Source of the DNA: Diaporthe sp. PMI_573 | Lineage: Eukaryota > Ascomycota > Sordariomycetes > Diaporthales > Diaporthaceae | Length of the DNA stretch: 64,000 nt | Direction of reading: 5' to 3' | NCBI GenBank assembly: GCA_021399435.1 | Contig: JAJTUP010000001.1 | Location: 62,001-126,000, forward strand | Part shown: positions 12,291-23,855 of the stretch, piece after piece | Position numbering within the stretch: the first letter of the stretch is position 1 | How the letters are laid out: every line of letters starts with the position of its first letter | The notes under the pieces: generated by a model | The model's input: the letters and a program-made list of their open reading frames with translations, nothing else | The model's database searches: none | What the model was told of the DNA's origin: nothing | Position numbers and translations under genes: made by a program

Positions 12291-12822
12291 CCGCCGATTC
12301 GTGGTTGCATCTAGGCCACTGTGGCTCCGAGGGTATTGTTGCCGAAAATATAGATCTACTCGCAACCATGCGGCGTATAGACTTATTATATTTAGTATAT
12401 TATAGATAATGAGAAAAGCTTTTCTTTATACGTTAGTAAAAGCAGGCTGCCTTTTATCTGGGACTATATTTTATATACCAAGTCTAATTTTGTATATAAG
12501 AGAGAAATCAACCCTAATATATATGGTGCTCAAGACTACGTTTCTTAAATGTTAAAATTCTAGTAAATTTAACCTATAGAGCTCCTATTTGATCTTTTAC
12601 TTTCTAATAGTATATGCTGCTGTGGTCTAGTTGATGGGGTATCTAGATGCCTTTGACTATGCTTATGCAAATCTTCTTTGCTCGTCTCTTTGAGTTACAT
12701 AATACATTGGCAGTTTGGTAGCTCATGAAAGCGGCGGGAGTGTACGCAAGAAAATGTAAAGTCCCATTGATCTCTAAATGCAGGCTGCTCGCACAAATGA
12801 TGACTCCATGCCCTGGAACCCC
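12291..12822. repeat. AT-rich block, possible RIP-mutated repeat
   Basis: Roughly 12370-12640 is strongly AT-rich (many TATA/TTAT/AATATA words) against the GC-rich surroundings, and all frames are broken. It lies directly downstream of the decayed PKS fragment. Such islands in ascomycetes are commonly repeats mutated by RIP; the family here is not recognisable. Confidence 0.45.
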
Positions 12823-14130
12823 TTAATGCACTCCATAAATGCTCATCAGCGCCTTGAAATCCTTATTTCCCAGAAGTCCAACGGCTGTGACGCGATCTTT
12901 GGGCCTTGGACGAAAGACCTGTTGGATTATCGAAAGCACGAGTGCCTTCTCAGCCGCGTTTATATCAGGTCGGTGTGTGTCCAGAAAAGCACTGAACACA
13001 TTCTTCGCTGGCGATCCGTTGCCGTACCACGATGCCTTGGCTTTTGCTTTATCGTGAGCCTCGTAGTGTCCCTTCCACTCCTGCGGGAGCAAACCCACCC
13101 CATCGACAATGGAGTTGAGCACGCCCGCAAAACCCGGTCCGACAGCAAAGACCAATCTTTCCGTGTACAGGTATAAGAACAGGACCATGTAACTCCATAC
13201 GTCGCTGGCAAAGCTAGGCTCCATATTGTGGAAGAGCTCAGGGGCGCAATAGCCCGGCTGTGACTGGAGCTTGTTCGGCACCGAGGTGCCAGCCGGGACG
13301 AGAATGCCGAAGTCGCAGAGGTAGGCATCTGATCCGACCAAGGCAGGTGGAAACGTGGCTGGTGCAACCAGCTCCCCGAGGATCACGTCCTTGCCTGTTT
13401 TGGGGTCCTCCTCCCAAAGTGCTTTTGCCTTGCGCGGCCGACCGAGAAGCTGGTACCTCTCCTTTACAGACTTCTTCCCGAGGTCTACCTTCAGACCACA
13501 TACGACGTTACCGAGGACGATATCTGACAGGGTAGTCAGTAATGTACGTAAAGTGGAATCATGAGTTTGCTTACCTCTATGAACCAGCCCAGCGCTGTGG
13601 ATGCTAGCAACGGCTTGTAAGATCTGCTTTGCGGCAGACATGCGCTCGGAGAGTGGCTTATTATTTGTGTGCAAGAGGGTCAAGAGGCTCGGGCCGTGCA
13701 GGGGGAGAACCAGGACATGATGCTTGCGCTCGGTTTTGGAGCGGTCCACCCAGGTCAGCGCGAAGTGGTCCTGGAACAAGACAAGCCGAGAGCGACTCTG
13801 TACCCTTTGCTTGATGTCTTCGTGGATCTCGTATTCCTTAGCAGCGTTCTCAGACGAGCTAAGGATCTTGAGGGCGACGTCCTTCCCATCTCGTCGGTCA
13901 TGCGCCAGCCACACTGTGGAGAACCCGCCGCGGCCGAGCTTGTGAATAATTTGATATCGGTTTTGGTGGAAGAGGTCCCCGATGCGCACGGGATAGTATA
14001 GGCCGTAGAGATACTGCAGTGAGTCCTCCGACTCATCTTCCACCTCGTCTTCCTCATCAGAGCCTACAAAATCCCCCCGATCGACTGGGGCAGACTCTTG
14101 TGTTCCAGTCAAACCCGGGTTGGCTTGCAT
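12823..14130 (-). CDS. Fungal SRPK-like protein kinase
   Basis: Two exons (14130..13575 and 13523..12823) around a 51-nt in-frame intron give 418 residues. Removing the intron rebuilds LVHRDIVLGNV, the catalytic loop. The protein opens with an acidic stretch, then [20 protein letters not shown], glycine loop GRGGFSTVW, lysine in VALKIL, CDFG (metal-binding) and GYCAPELF. The PVRIGD-RYQ entry is shared with SRPK-type kinases and with the damaged kinase gene at 51955-53699, so the two are members of one expanded fungal family. Substrate unknown. It is divergent from the kinase-HET pseudogene, separated by about 300 bp. It appears intact. Confidence 0.75.
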   Translation of the reverse strand: MQANPGLTGTQESAPVDRGDFVGSDEEDEVEDESEDSLQYLYGLYYPVRIGDLFHQNRYQIIHKLGRGGFSTVWLAHDRRDGKDVALKILSSSENAAKEYEIHEDIKQRVQSRSRLVLFQDHFALTWVDRSKTERKHHVLVLPLHGPSLLTLLHTNNKPLSERMSAAKQILQAVASIHSAGLVHRGKQTHDSTLRTLLTTLSDIVLGNVVCGLKVDLGKKSVKERYQLLGRPRKAKALWEEDPKTGKDVILGELVAPATFPPALVGSDAYLCDFGILVPAGTSVPNKLQSQPGYCAPELFHNMEPSFASDVWSYMVLFLYLYTERLVFAVGPGFAGVLNSIVDGVGLLPQEWKGHYEAHDKAKAKASWYGNGSPAKNVFSAFLDTHRPDINAAEKALVLSIIQQVFRPRPKDRVTAVGLLGNKDFKALMSIYGVH

Positions 14131-14430
14131 CTCGCTAGGTGGTTTCGCCTGTGCCTTGTCGACTGGCCTGTGTACAAGCTGTTGGTGGTGGATCTTTCAC
14201 ATAACCCCGCAGGCTCCAAGGTCGGACTCACTTACCCGGTATGTCCTTTCGTGGCATCCATTGCGAGCCACTACCCGTCGGTCTGATCTTCGCGATTGGA
14301 AATGAAAGAGGGTGGAAAGGGAGGGAGACAGCGTGCTTTGAACTAAAATTCAGCAAAAGTACCATGATTTGCTGCCAGTTCTTCTGGGACGCACTGGTCT
14401 TAAGTACTTATTAGTGTCCTTGAGAATGTG
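14131..14430. other. Short region between kinase gene and kinase-HET pseudogene
   Basis: About 300 bp between divergent units. It should hold the 12.8-14.1 kb kinase promoter. No N-terminal exon for the pseudogene could be recognised here. Confidence 0.35.
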
Positions 14431-14439
14431 ATTTGGCTG

Positions 14440-17400
14440 GGCCTTACGTAATGAGGCCAAAGACAAATTCACCTTCCAGATTTCGAGGAACTGCCCATTG
14501 CCTTACATTCCTTTGGACGTCACGGGCGATGACACGGGCCCCAACAATGGCGGAGGGCATTACGGCGAAGTGCATAAAATGGAACTTTTGTTGGAACATC
14601 TTGAGAGCAGGCATCCTAGATATTTGTCTCGGGTAGGATTCGTTCACCTCTTCTTCATTGACCTGCTGAAATGACGCAGGCCGAACCTCCAACTTCCCAC
14701 GAGGCCTATCAAGTGGCAGTGAAGAAGTTGCGAATTGACGGGGAAAACCCTAAGGACGTCGAGAACTACTTCAACAAGGAAAAAGATACCTTGCTCCACA
14801 TGAGGAAATTGCGCCATGAGCACCTCGTTGAACCCATCGCGATATACGAGAGAGGGATGGTGGACTCAGAGAAATACTTCGTCTTTCCATGGGCTACTGG
14901 AGGGAATCTTCGTCGCTTCTGGGAGACACATCATCCAACGGATAGGTGCCAAAATTGATTTCCTGGACTTTGCACCAGGTAACGGGCCTAGCGGATGGGA
15001 TCGCAGAATTGCACCAACTTAAAACCCGACATGGGAGATATTAAACCAGAGAATTTCTTAATATTCACCAGGGACAGCAATGAACAGGAACTCCTGGCAC
15101 CTGGGATACTTGTGCTTGCAGATGTAGGCATCGCCAAATTTCACAACGAACAAACTTTCACGCGGCGACAGAACGGCGACCTAACAACAAATAAAAGCGG
15201 CACTCAGAGATACGAGCCTCCCGAGATGGAAAGACAAGAAGGCCAAATTAGGATACTTTCGCGCAAAGTCGATACGTGGTCTATGGGATGTGTCCTACTG
15301 GAATTGGTTATCTGGTTGTTACGTGGCAACCAGGGCCAAAATCGATTCAACCAGAATCTTCTAGAGAAGGAGCCTCAAATTGACCGCTTTTGGCACCTCA
15401 ACAGGCTAAAGTGTCCACGCCCCCATCCAGTTGTGAAACGATGGATTAAGGACCTCCTTCGGAGCGCGGGTAAAGCCTCGGCCTTGGAGGATCTGCTGGT
15501 CTTGGTCGAGGAGCGGTTGCTTGTTGGGCCTGAGAAATCAAGAGTAGACTCTGAACAGATGCGTTTCGAGCTTCTGAAGATCGAGCAGAATCGTCTAGCT
15601 GATCCATCATATCTATGGGATCATACGAGCACGACACTGATTGGCCGCAGGGGGACAATGACGGACTCGGAGTTACCAAGCGAGAATGACTACCCAATTT
15701 CTCAACAGGTAGGCGTGCGAGGATCCCGAAAGCCCTTGGAATTTGACTAAAAATAAGCAGTATGTGAGTGAACCTCGTTTGAAAACCCATGCGGCAATAA
15801 TTGCTGACCTCAGCTTGTCTGAGTACTCAATAACTAATGTGAGCATACCTCAAAGTGCACACCGTGGCTTTTAAGCATTCTAACTCTTTCAATAGCCGGT
15901 AGGACAATTCAGCAAATTCTGAGAGTTCTTTCATCCTTACTGATTCGAACAGAGAACAAGTCAGTTGATAGACCGATGGGCAATCGTACCGGACACGAAC
16001 CTGGCAAGCTGGCTCTTTACCCGAGTAAATGGCCCTAGGTTGCAATCATTGTTGGCTCCTTCACCTCATCTGTGTGATCTTTACGCAATTATCGACTCTG
16101 AGTCGTCATCGTTCGAAATTTCACGAAGCCTTAAGGACCTTCAGAGCGTATCGTCTGAATGTCTCCTGTGTCGATTCTTCTATCGCCGCCTTGTACTTAA
16201 TAGTGCATCATGCAATGGGCCCCTGACACTCTATCGGGTCGACTCTACAATCAGAATCTCACTCAACGAAAGGCCAGTAATTTCGCTGTACTGCGGCAAA
16301 GGTTAATGGATTGGAAGAGTAGATTCATTCCTTAAGCTAACAGATCGCAGGCCCCAACTCGAACCTCCCCATCCATTCAGCTGGACAAGTAGGCCCACAT
16401 CTCTTGCCTGAGGCGGCCAGCGATGAACAATTCACTTTATTGAAGTCGTGGATCAACATTTGTAACGAAGATCACCAGTGCTTGTCAGCTAAGAAATGGC
16501 CGACGACTCACGGGGTATTACCAACGAGAGTCATCGACGTGGGGACAGCTGACGGCGAACCAATGCGGTTGATTCAGACTGACCCAAACTCACGAGGCAA
16601 ATATATTGCGCTCAGCCATAGGTGGGGTGACCTACGCAATGATCAGAAATTCTGCGCTTCCATTCCCAATTTCAATACACTGACGGATATGATTCCGTTT
16701 CTGGAGCTCCCAAAGAGCTTTCAGTACGCTGTACGCGTAACCAGGGCCTTGGAAATTCGGTACATTTGGATCGATTCTCTCTGTATAATACAGGACGACC
16801 CACTGGATTGGGACGCAGAGTCAAAAAAGATGGAAGACGTCTTTAGCAACGGCTTCTGTACAATGGCCGCAAGCTCTGCAGAGTCCTCACTTGTCGGCTT
16901 TTTAGGGCGGAGACCTCCGAGGGACGCAGTCAGTAATCCTGACCCCCTCAGGACCACTTTATCTGGTGGAATTCATTGACGACTTTCAGCTCTGATGTCG
17001 AAAAAAAGCATCCTTAACTCGCGAGGTTGGGTTTTCCAGGAAAGGGCTCTCTCAAGACGTTCAATCTACTTCACGGACACGCAGATCTATTGGGAATGCG
17101 GACGCGGTGTATTCTGTGAGACGCTCGCCAGGCTGCACAAGTAAGTTCACAGCCCCCCACCCCCTCCTCCACCCTTTGCTCGTGTACTAGAGTAACTAGA
17201 CCATATATATCACCGAGACGTTCTTTAGCCCTCAATCCCAGTTTTTAGGGGATAGTGGCTTCCTTCCCTCGGACTTTGCTTCTAGAAGGATGAAAAAGTC
17301 CACCTGGCGCAATACCTTCATGAGAAATATTCTGCACTCAGTCTTACAAGGCTATCAGATAGACCCAACGCCATTTTTGGGCTCCAGAAGCGTATAGGGC

Positions 17401-17944
17401 AATGCTTCCTTTCAGAGGCGCAATATGGTGTATGGGGGAAGTTTATGGAGAGGACACTTCTTTGGAAGGCTTACATCCCGGGATCACTAGAAAAGATTGC
17501 ATGTAACTCTGAAAGCTCCGAGTCTGTGCCTTCCTGGTCATGGATGGCAGTCTACGGCCGCATCGAATTCATGGAGATCCCATTCCGCAGTGTTGAGTAG
17601 ACACAAAACATTCGACCGCCGAAAGCACCACTGTTGGATGATGTTCACTGGGATGGAGGGTTGCAAGTGGAATCAAGTCTCCTCATTATTTGAGAGTTCA
17701 GAGCTGATGAGGACGGCTGTTCTTGACGGGCAGCACCACAGTCCTGCCGACAGCACTTGGCGTTGTGTAGTTAGTGGTGGGGAAGGGGAAGACACCCACG
17801 GGGGAGAGCGGAGCCGCACATTACGTTCTCTTGATTCGACCGGCGTCTATGGTTAAGGTGAATGAAGTGTTCGTTCGGGTGGGAGTCGCTACTTTGCTGG
17901 CGAGACACATTTCGGATGAGACCAAATCTGTTTTTCTTATGTAG
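14440..17944 (+). pseudogene. Broken kinase-HET gene
   Basis: One degraded gene, or two adjacent ones. The kinase half runs from KFTFQISRNCPLPY and a GGGHYGEVHKM glycine loop (14453-14633), through an intron, to YQVAVKKLRI, then WTLHQVTGLADGIAELHQL, HGDIKPENF and YEPPEM. Frameshifts lie near 14950 and 15033; they cancel, but the shifted stretch enters through a TGA. A region opening near 15965 then leads by an intron (AAAG|GTTAAT) into the HET motifs KYIALSHRWGD, RYIWIDSLCIIQDD, RGWVFQERALSRR, KAYIPGSLEKIACNS and VPSWSWMAVYGRIEF. HET lesions are shifts near 16941, 16985 and 17003 and a TAG at 17598-17600 where Trp is expected. No start codon was found. HET proteins trigger heterokaryon incompatibility; this copy cannot encode one protein. 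Confidence 0.8.
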
Positions 17945-19334
17945 AGGTATCTAAGTACGTACCCAAGGATTGTAGAGAGATAGACCTAAGCAAGGGTAGA
18001 AGTCCAAATCTAAAGCTCTAAGTAAGCCTGTGAACCACAACCAGGCTGGACATCGTGGTTTCTCATCACGTCGGCAGCCCGCCGTTCCTAAGCTGTTTGG
18101 CCAGGCGGTCCTGGCTGAGCTGCCGTCGGATTCTATGCAACCAGTCGAGCTCGATGAAAGGGAAGTACCGTAATAGAACGCTGCGTGGTAATAAAGCCAG
18201 ATCCCAAATGACGGTGTTGATACCTTCTCTGTATATTGTGTTTCAGCCGCAATGCGTTCAGACAACATGACCCTGGCAGGAAAGGGTTGCCAGGGGTTGG
18301 AAGGGGTTGCAGAGAAAAGGTCAACGTTGTTCGATGCCAGATATACAAGGGGAATCCTAGGCACGCCGTTGTCTTGAGTCAGTTACACCGTGGCTCATGT
18401 ACATAAGCACAACATAGGAATGTTGGGCTTGAATTGTATGTACTTGGTGGCAAAGTAAACAGCATTGGACCCTCAATATGGATGGATGTTTACGGATTTA
18501 TTATGCACTCTGCTCGCCCCTTTACACCGGTAATCTTGGCCCCCAGCTCATAGAACATTCTTCATAAGCTTCGCCAGCGGAACCAGTCCTGGGGCTAGTC
18601 TGATTCGGGCTGATCGCTGATCTTAGTCGCTTGGCTGGTTGTGGGACGATTACAATTGGCGACTGTCCTCAACGACCCACTTTGTTGGCCCGGCTCCCGA
18701 CCATCCGTGCTCGTATGACACGGCGTTGTTAGACTGTTCTGGCAGACTGAGCAGGCAGGGTGGTGCGAAGTCGTGCGTGGTTTGCCAGTCTGCGTGGCAG
18801 GGCGTGTGTGTGTTCGGTCTTTATCAGATCCCGTCGGCCTCGCCCCCGTCGCGTCTCCGTACGGAGGTACCACAGTACACAGTACAAATGATACTATCCA
18901 GCCCCTGGACGTCTGCAGTGCATGCAATTTCGATGCAACCTGGCTAGCAGCAGAATATTTCCCCACGCACCCTCGCATCGCATCCGCCACCATCCGACCA
19001 GACCAACTCAATTCAACTCAATGTTCCCGCCGATGGACATTGCGTCTTTATAGTTTTTGTTTTCCTTATCAGATCCGGCGAGTTTACCGATTTGATTCTG
19101 CAACCTAGCCACCGAGGTTAGCAAGGTCACCGCTGGTATCAGCCACACACACCATTTATCGATAATCGAAGGTCAATCTCCGTCGCAGGGGGTGGCAATA
19201 GCATTCAAATTTCATCGGCGCAGCCCAAGCTCAACACTTTCTTCACTCCCGCCTGAACTCGCCGCCACCTCAACTCACTCACGCAATCTACCTACACCTA
19301 CCTGCACCCGCCTGGCCAACAGCCCGTTGCAACG
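17945..19334. other. Intergenic region upstream of sterol desaturase
   Basis: About 1.4 kb without supported coding sequence. It has a short GGGGTTG repeat at about 18286-18313 and a C-rich leader before the ATG at 19335. It contains the desaturase promoter. Confidence 0.45.
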
Positions 19335-20432
19335 ATGGATGTAGCTCTGGAGTTCCTCGATCCCCTCGTCCTGGACAAGGCCTACGCCTGGGCCCTGCCT
19401 CACCCCGGAGCCGGCTTCACCAACTCGTCGGATGCGGCTTATTCCAGCCTGTCCGCCGCCGCCGGCGCGCCGACGTCGCTGTGGCCGCGCGACAACATCT
19501 ACCGCCAGATCGTATCCCTCCTGGTCATCACACAGATCGGCGCATGCTCGCTCTACCTCATCTTCAGCGCCCTGTCTTACTACCTCATCTTCGACAGGCG
19601 GCTCGAGTACCACCCTCGCTTCCTGCAGAACCAGGTCCGCCAGGAGATCAAGTCGTCCCTCTCCGCCGTCCCCGTCATCAACATCCTGACCCTGCCCTGG
19701 TTCCTGGCCGAGGTCCGCGGGAAGAGCCTGCTCTACCAGAATGTCGGCGACTATGGCTGGTCCTGGCTGTTGATCTCGTCTGTCCTCTACATGGCCTTCA
19801 ACGACATCGCCATCTACTGGATCCACCGCCTGGAGCACCACCCCAGTGTGTACAAGTATATTCACAAGCCACACCACAAGTGGATTGGTAGGTCACCCAC
19901 CCTCGCGCACACCTTCATATCGAACGTGTCTCGCCCTGTCAATGGACGCCAAAGCTGACTAGATGTTAGTTCCAACGCCCTGGGCTGCCCTGGCGTTCCA
20001 CCCGCTTGATGGATACGTCCAGTCTCTGCCATACCAGTGAGATATCATCCACCATGAGCGTCGTGCCGGGCCTGCTGCTCACATCGCTAACACTCAAAAA
20101 GCATCTTCGTCTTCATCTGCCCAATGCAGCGCTATCTGTACCTGGTGCTTTTCGTCATGGTCCAGATCTGGACCATCCTCATCCACGACGGCGACATGAT
20201 CACGGGCCACTGGACAGAAAAGTTCCTCAACAGCCCCGCCCACCACACCCTGCACCACATGTACTTCACCGTCAACTACGGCCAGTACTTCACCTGGGCC
20301 GACTCCTACTTCGGCTCCCACAGGGCGCCCCAGCCGGAGCTCGACCCCCTCCACGACGCCCTCAAGGTCATGCGCGCCAAGGGCCTCGTCGATGAGAAGG
20401 GCAACCCCATCAACAAGCCCAAGGGGGACTAA
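19335..20432 (+). CDS. ERG3: C-5 sterol desaturase
   Basis: Three exons (19335..19887, 19970..20036, 20102..20432) give 316 residues. The fatty-acid-hydroxylase family histidine boxes are all present: HRLEHH at 164-169, HKPHH at 177-181 and HHTLHH at 254-259. Three to four hydrophobic segments separate them, as expected for an ER di-iron membrane enzyme. It would introduce the C5-C6 double bond during ergosterol synthesis. Splice junctions rebuild WIVPTPWAALAF and LPYHIFVFICPMQRY. The short central exon is 67 nt. Filamentous fungi often have more than one ERG3 paralogue, so this may be an accessory copy. It converges on the GT4 gene. Confidence 0.85.
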
Positions 20433-21180
20433 AATCTAACTGCTTCTTCTCGGCTTGATAACGAATTCGAGTGGATGCGAGGATAAGGGGGGGGGGCGTG
20501 GCGCATTATGTTTCTGGTACATATGAATTTTTTTTTAAGATTGGATCGCCGCGAGGCAGGCCTACTCGTCGCAGTCCCAGTCGCAGCTGATTCATGGGGA
20601 CCCGACACCGGCACCGAGATCCGGGTTTTCGAGCATGGGCCGTGATGCCTCGTTTATGATTGGCACTTACGCACTTCGGATGAACGCAGTTCCTAAGCTC
20701 GGGGAAAATGCTCACGATCTTCCATGAAACCAAATTAGAGTTTTATAATCTTAATGAACAAGTTAAAAGTTGATTGGCAGAGCACCAATACCACGTCCCA
20801 TCCACGTCGCATCCACGCCGCCAGAAATGGGCGTGAACGTTTAATCCCCGCGTATCAAAACGACAAGGAGTCCGGGCAGAGGTTTTCTTCAAAAGGCGGA
20901 TAACAGTAGACAGGAAGGATAGAGCCTGTCTCACTATGCGTTGTCACCGGGCCGGCTCCAACCTGCCTAAGCACGTTTCAACTCATCATCTCACTGATGC
21001 ACTGAGCAGCTAGTTAAGACGGACGGCTAAAAGAACGATCGGCTCTGAAAGACGTGATTACTCGCGGGCTTTTGCCGGCCTTCTTTGTTTCTAGAATCTA
21101 CATGGTCTAAATACACTGGCATTATAATTGCTTGTAAGATGTCCTCCCGTAAGTAAGTCTAAACATGATGACATCGCCTA
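20433..21180. other. Convergent 3' region ERG3-like / GT4
   Basis: Non-coding. A G-run at about 20488-20496 and a T-run near 20529 lie just past the desaturase stop and probably fall in its 3' UTR. Nothing else recognised. Confidence 0.4.
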
Positions 21181-22524
21181 TTAAATGCATAATACTGCCC
21201 GCTCTGCCTTTTGCAATGATTGATCGCCGCGGATATCAGCCGGAAGCGCACTGGCAGTGTCCAGCGTGCTAGCCCCTGACATCTCCGCCCACGCAGCCAA
21301 CAAATCATCGCGGAACCCCTCCAGCGAGGTCGCAGGCCTCACATGGCGCCTGACCCTCTCGGCCCAGACAGGAATCCCATCGTCGCGGGACATGGCCGCC
21401 ACCCTCGCGGCGATGCAAGACGCGTCCTGCGGCACCGAGCAGCCCGTGGGCATAAACGCCAGCGCCTCGACGTTGGGGGTCTCGGTCACCAGCGTGGCCA
21501 CCCCGGCCGCGGCCGCCTCGAGGGGCGTGATACCCAGGGTCTCGTACCGCGACGGGCAGAGGAAGACGCCGTTGTGCCGGGCTGCCGCCGTGAAGAGCGC
21601 GTAGAGCTGGTCCTTGGCGAGCCGGGGGCACACCATGAAGTGGCCGCGCTTGTCGGCCGGGACGGACTCGAGGAGGGCAGCCCGGCGGGAGCTGTCGCCC
21701 TCTGGGTCGCCGACCACGAGGGTCCTGGCCGAGACGCCCATCTTGAGGAGCTCGAGGCCGGATTGGACTACCAGCTCGGCGTTTTTGAAGTAGTCCAGGC
21801 GTGCCACGGCGGTGAAAAGGAGGAGATCTGCTCCGCGGATGAAACCCTGCATCGACCTTGGCAAGATTGTGGGATCATTGCACAGGGGAATTCCAATTGG
21901 CGGATGGAGGTAGATGAAACGGGTGCTGTTGAGCCCTGCACTTTCCAGGATGCGTTGTTGGAGTCTCGAGTGGGCGAGGACAGTACCCTGGTTGTCTTGG
22001 AGCAGGCGCTGGATGCCAAGGTGTTGCTGCTCGCAGAGGATGTCGGCCTTGTCCTGGGCACCACCGAATGATAGCCGCGCGAGATCTGGGGAGAATTCCT
22101 GGGCGAAATGTGAGGCAAAAGGTCCGTGGTGCGTGACACAGAACCGATAGCCGCGAGGGTGGTATTGGAGGAGCGTATCAGTCTGATAGTAGACAATAGG
22201 ATGCGGCAGCTTAACCTGCTTGATAGAGGCGAGCTGAAACGCTTTTTTGAGACTCGAGGCAATCTGCGATTTGCTCATCCGGAAGTTGAAATACACAGTG
22301 ACGACAGCAACCCCGAACCAGTCCTCTTCGACTTCGCAACGAACCGTGGCCAGCTTTTCATCTCGGCTGTACAACACAATACCAGAGAGGATATTGTAAT
22401 CGAGGAGAACACGGAGGACGGAAAAGGTGAAGGAGCTGGCACCGACTTGTGCTGCAACAAGAGGATCTCGGGAGAAGTACCTCTTGTTGAGGACAACGAT
22501 GCCCGGCGCAAGTTGCAGATCCAT
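21181..22524 (-). CDS. GT4-type glycosyltransferase
   Basis: Intron-free gene of 447 residues. The C-terminal half is a GT-B fold of family GT4: LLFTAVARLDYFKNAELVVQ (acceptor/donor hinge region), TLVVGDPEGD, and the retaining EX7E-type motif CPSRYETLGITPLEAAAAGV. The N-terminal half has ITHHGPF-like and HPPIGIPL strands. There is no signal peptide or obvious membrane segment, so it is probably cytosolic and uses an NDP-sugar. The acceptor is unknown. Absence of introns and the bacterial look of the donor domain are compatible with old horizontal acquisition, but this is inference only. The upstream region carries a miniature LTR element about 570 bp away. Confidence 0.75.
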   Translation of the reverse strand: MDLQLAPGIVVLNKRYFSRDPLVAAQVGASSFTFSVLRVLLDYNILSGIVLYSRDEKLATVRCEVEEDWFGVAVVTVYFNFRMSKSQIASSLKKAFQLASIKQVKLPHPIVYYQTDTLLQYHPRGYRFCVTHHGPFASHFAQEFSPDLARLSFGGAQDKADILCEQQHLGIQRLLQDNQGTVLAHSRLQQRILESAGLNSTRFIYLHPPIGIPLCNDPTILPRSMQGFIRGADLLLFTAVARLDYFKNAELVVQSGLELLKMGVSARTLVVGDPEGDSSRRAALLESVPADKRGHFMVCPRLAKDQLYALFTAAARHNGVFLCPSRYETLGITPLEAAAAGVATLVTETPNVEALAFMPTGCSVPQDASCIAARVAAMSRDDGIPVWAERVRRHVRPATSLEGFRDDLLAAWAEMSGASTLDTASALPADIRGDQSLQKAERAVLCI

Positions 22525-23091
22525 TATTTTGGTTTGGAGGGCAAAGAAGGAATATTTCTGATGATGAGGCCGATTTTCAATGTTCCGAGGGGAAAGTCAT
22601 TTTTCCGCGAGAAGGGGTGGCCATTTTATCCTGCCCTTGTCTTTTCGAATTTCTTGTGGAAATCTCGCTAAGGGTCTTGAACCATCTCGGCACACCAACA
22701 TTCATCCACCATACCAATAGGCACAAAATTCGTAATGGAATTGAGGCTCTTGTGCAAAACTCAACTATGCTGACGTCCTGAGTCATCGTTGATGGTGCCT
22801 GGATCGCCCTTCCACGACATATGCATGCCACGACAAATCTGTATTACTGAGGGATGGCATCCGACGGTCCCGACAGGGGACTCTGCCTTGCACAAACAAG
22901 AGGATCGGGCAGAGCCCCTTCGGAGGACGCCGAGCCATGCAGTTGGTACATTTCATATTCATCGAGGTCCAATCGGGGAATTGCCAGAATCTTCACTGTG
23001 GCAGCCTGACCGGTTGGCGGAGCCTCAACTTGTTGGCTTCCGGGGACCTGTTGGCGGTGTGATATCGAATCAGCTTACCTGCCTGCACACC
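22525..23091. other. Intergenic region between GT4 gene and TRIM element
   Basis: Promoter side of the GT4 gene up to the LTR element. It ends with ACACC, one copy of the target-site duplication. No gene seen. Confidence 0.45.
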
Positions 23092-23244
23092 TGTCGGTTG
23101 GCTATCTTTACATACGTGCAGATGGTCTGTTTGGTGGTGTGTAGGTTGCTTCGTTGGTTGACTGCACCGGGGGCGCCGAAGCGTTTAGGTATAGGTACAG
23201 TTTGTTGTTGACTAAGCACTATAGAGGCTAGTTATCAACCAACA
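23092..23244. repeat. LTR, left copy
   Basis: 153 bp, starts TGTCGG and ends CCAACA, preceded by target duplication ACACC. About 97% identical to the right copy. Confidence 0.85.
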
Positions 23245-23702
23245 CTAGCAGTTTCTACTTTTTCTCCTCCATTCCAGCCAATTAGTGGTCTTTTTGGGCA
23301 ACGTTTGCTTGCTTTAGCGACGTTTGCTTGCTTAGGCGACATTTACTTGGTTTCTTGGGGTTCTGGAGGGTGTTTTTCAAGACTTGACCAGCAAAGGTGT
23401 CTTGTTTGTCGATTGATTCAAGAACAAGCGGCGAGATCAAAGCTCGGTAAAAGTCGCGGGTTGTTTAAAGCGTGATAGACACGCGTAACGATTGCAATAC
23501 AGAGAACTAATCAAGTATATCGTAATCGCACGATGGCGGCGATGGTTGTTGTCAAGGTTGATATCCTGTATTACAAGGCGCGCAAGTTCGACGAGACCTC
23601 GCAGCTTTAGCGCAGCTGCTTCGGACAGAGAACTCATCAAGTGTCAAAGCAGTCGACTGCCTCTTCAACCTTGCTATCAGAAGCCAGTTGGCAACTGATC
23701 AG

Positions 23703-23855
23703 TGTCGGTTGGCTATCTTCACGTACGTGCAGATGGTCTGTTTGGCGGTGTGTAGGTTGCTTCGTTGGTTGACTGCACCGGGGGCGCCGAAGCATTTAGG
23801 TATAGGTACAGTTTGTTGTTGACTAAGCACTATAGAGGCTAGTTATCAACCAACA
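23703..23855. repeat. LTR, right copy
   Basis: Same length and termini as the left copy, followed directly by the second ACACC. The four differences from the left copy are C/T or G/A. Confidence 0.85.

Larger units (their letters stand above)
23092..23855. mobile_element. Miniature LTR (TRIM-like) element, complete
   Basis: Two 153-bp direct repeats (23092-23244 and 23703-23855) begin TGTCGGTTGG and end AACCAACA, giving the TG...CA termini of LTRs. They differ at only four positions, all transitions. The element is flanked by a perfect 5-bp duplication ACACC (23087-23091 and 23856-23860), the mark of integrase-mediated insertion. The 458-bp interior encodes no protein; it has a duplicated CGTTTGCTTGCTT unit at about 23301-23340 and two CAGAGAACTxATCAAGT words near 23501 and 23627. 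This is the structure of a terminal-repeat retrotransposon in miniature that needs enzymes from a full-length relative. A clear primer-binding site or polypurine tract is not obvious. Confidence 0.85.

Noticed and set aside
18595..19108. Overlapping open frames upstream of the sterol desaturase
   Set aside because: No conserved motif; unspecific open frames in a promoter region.
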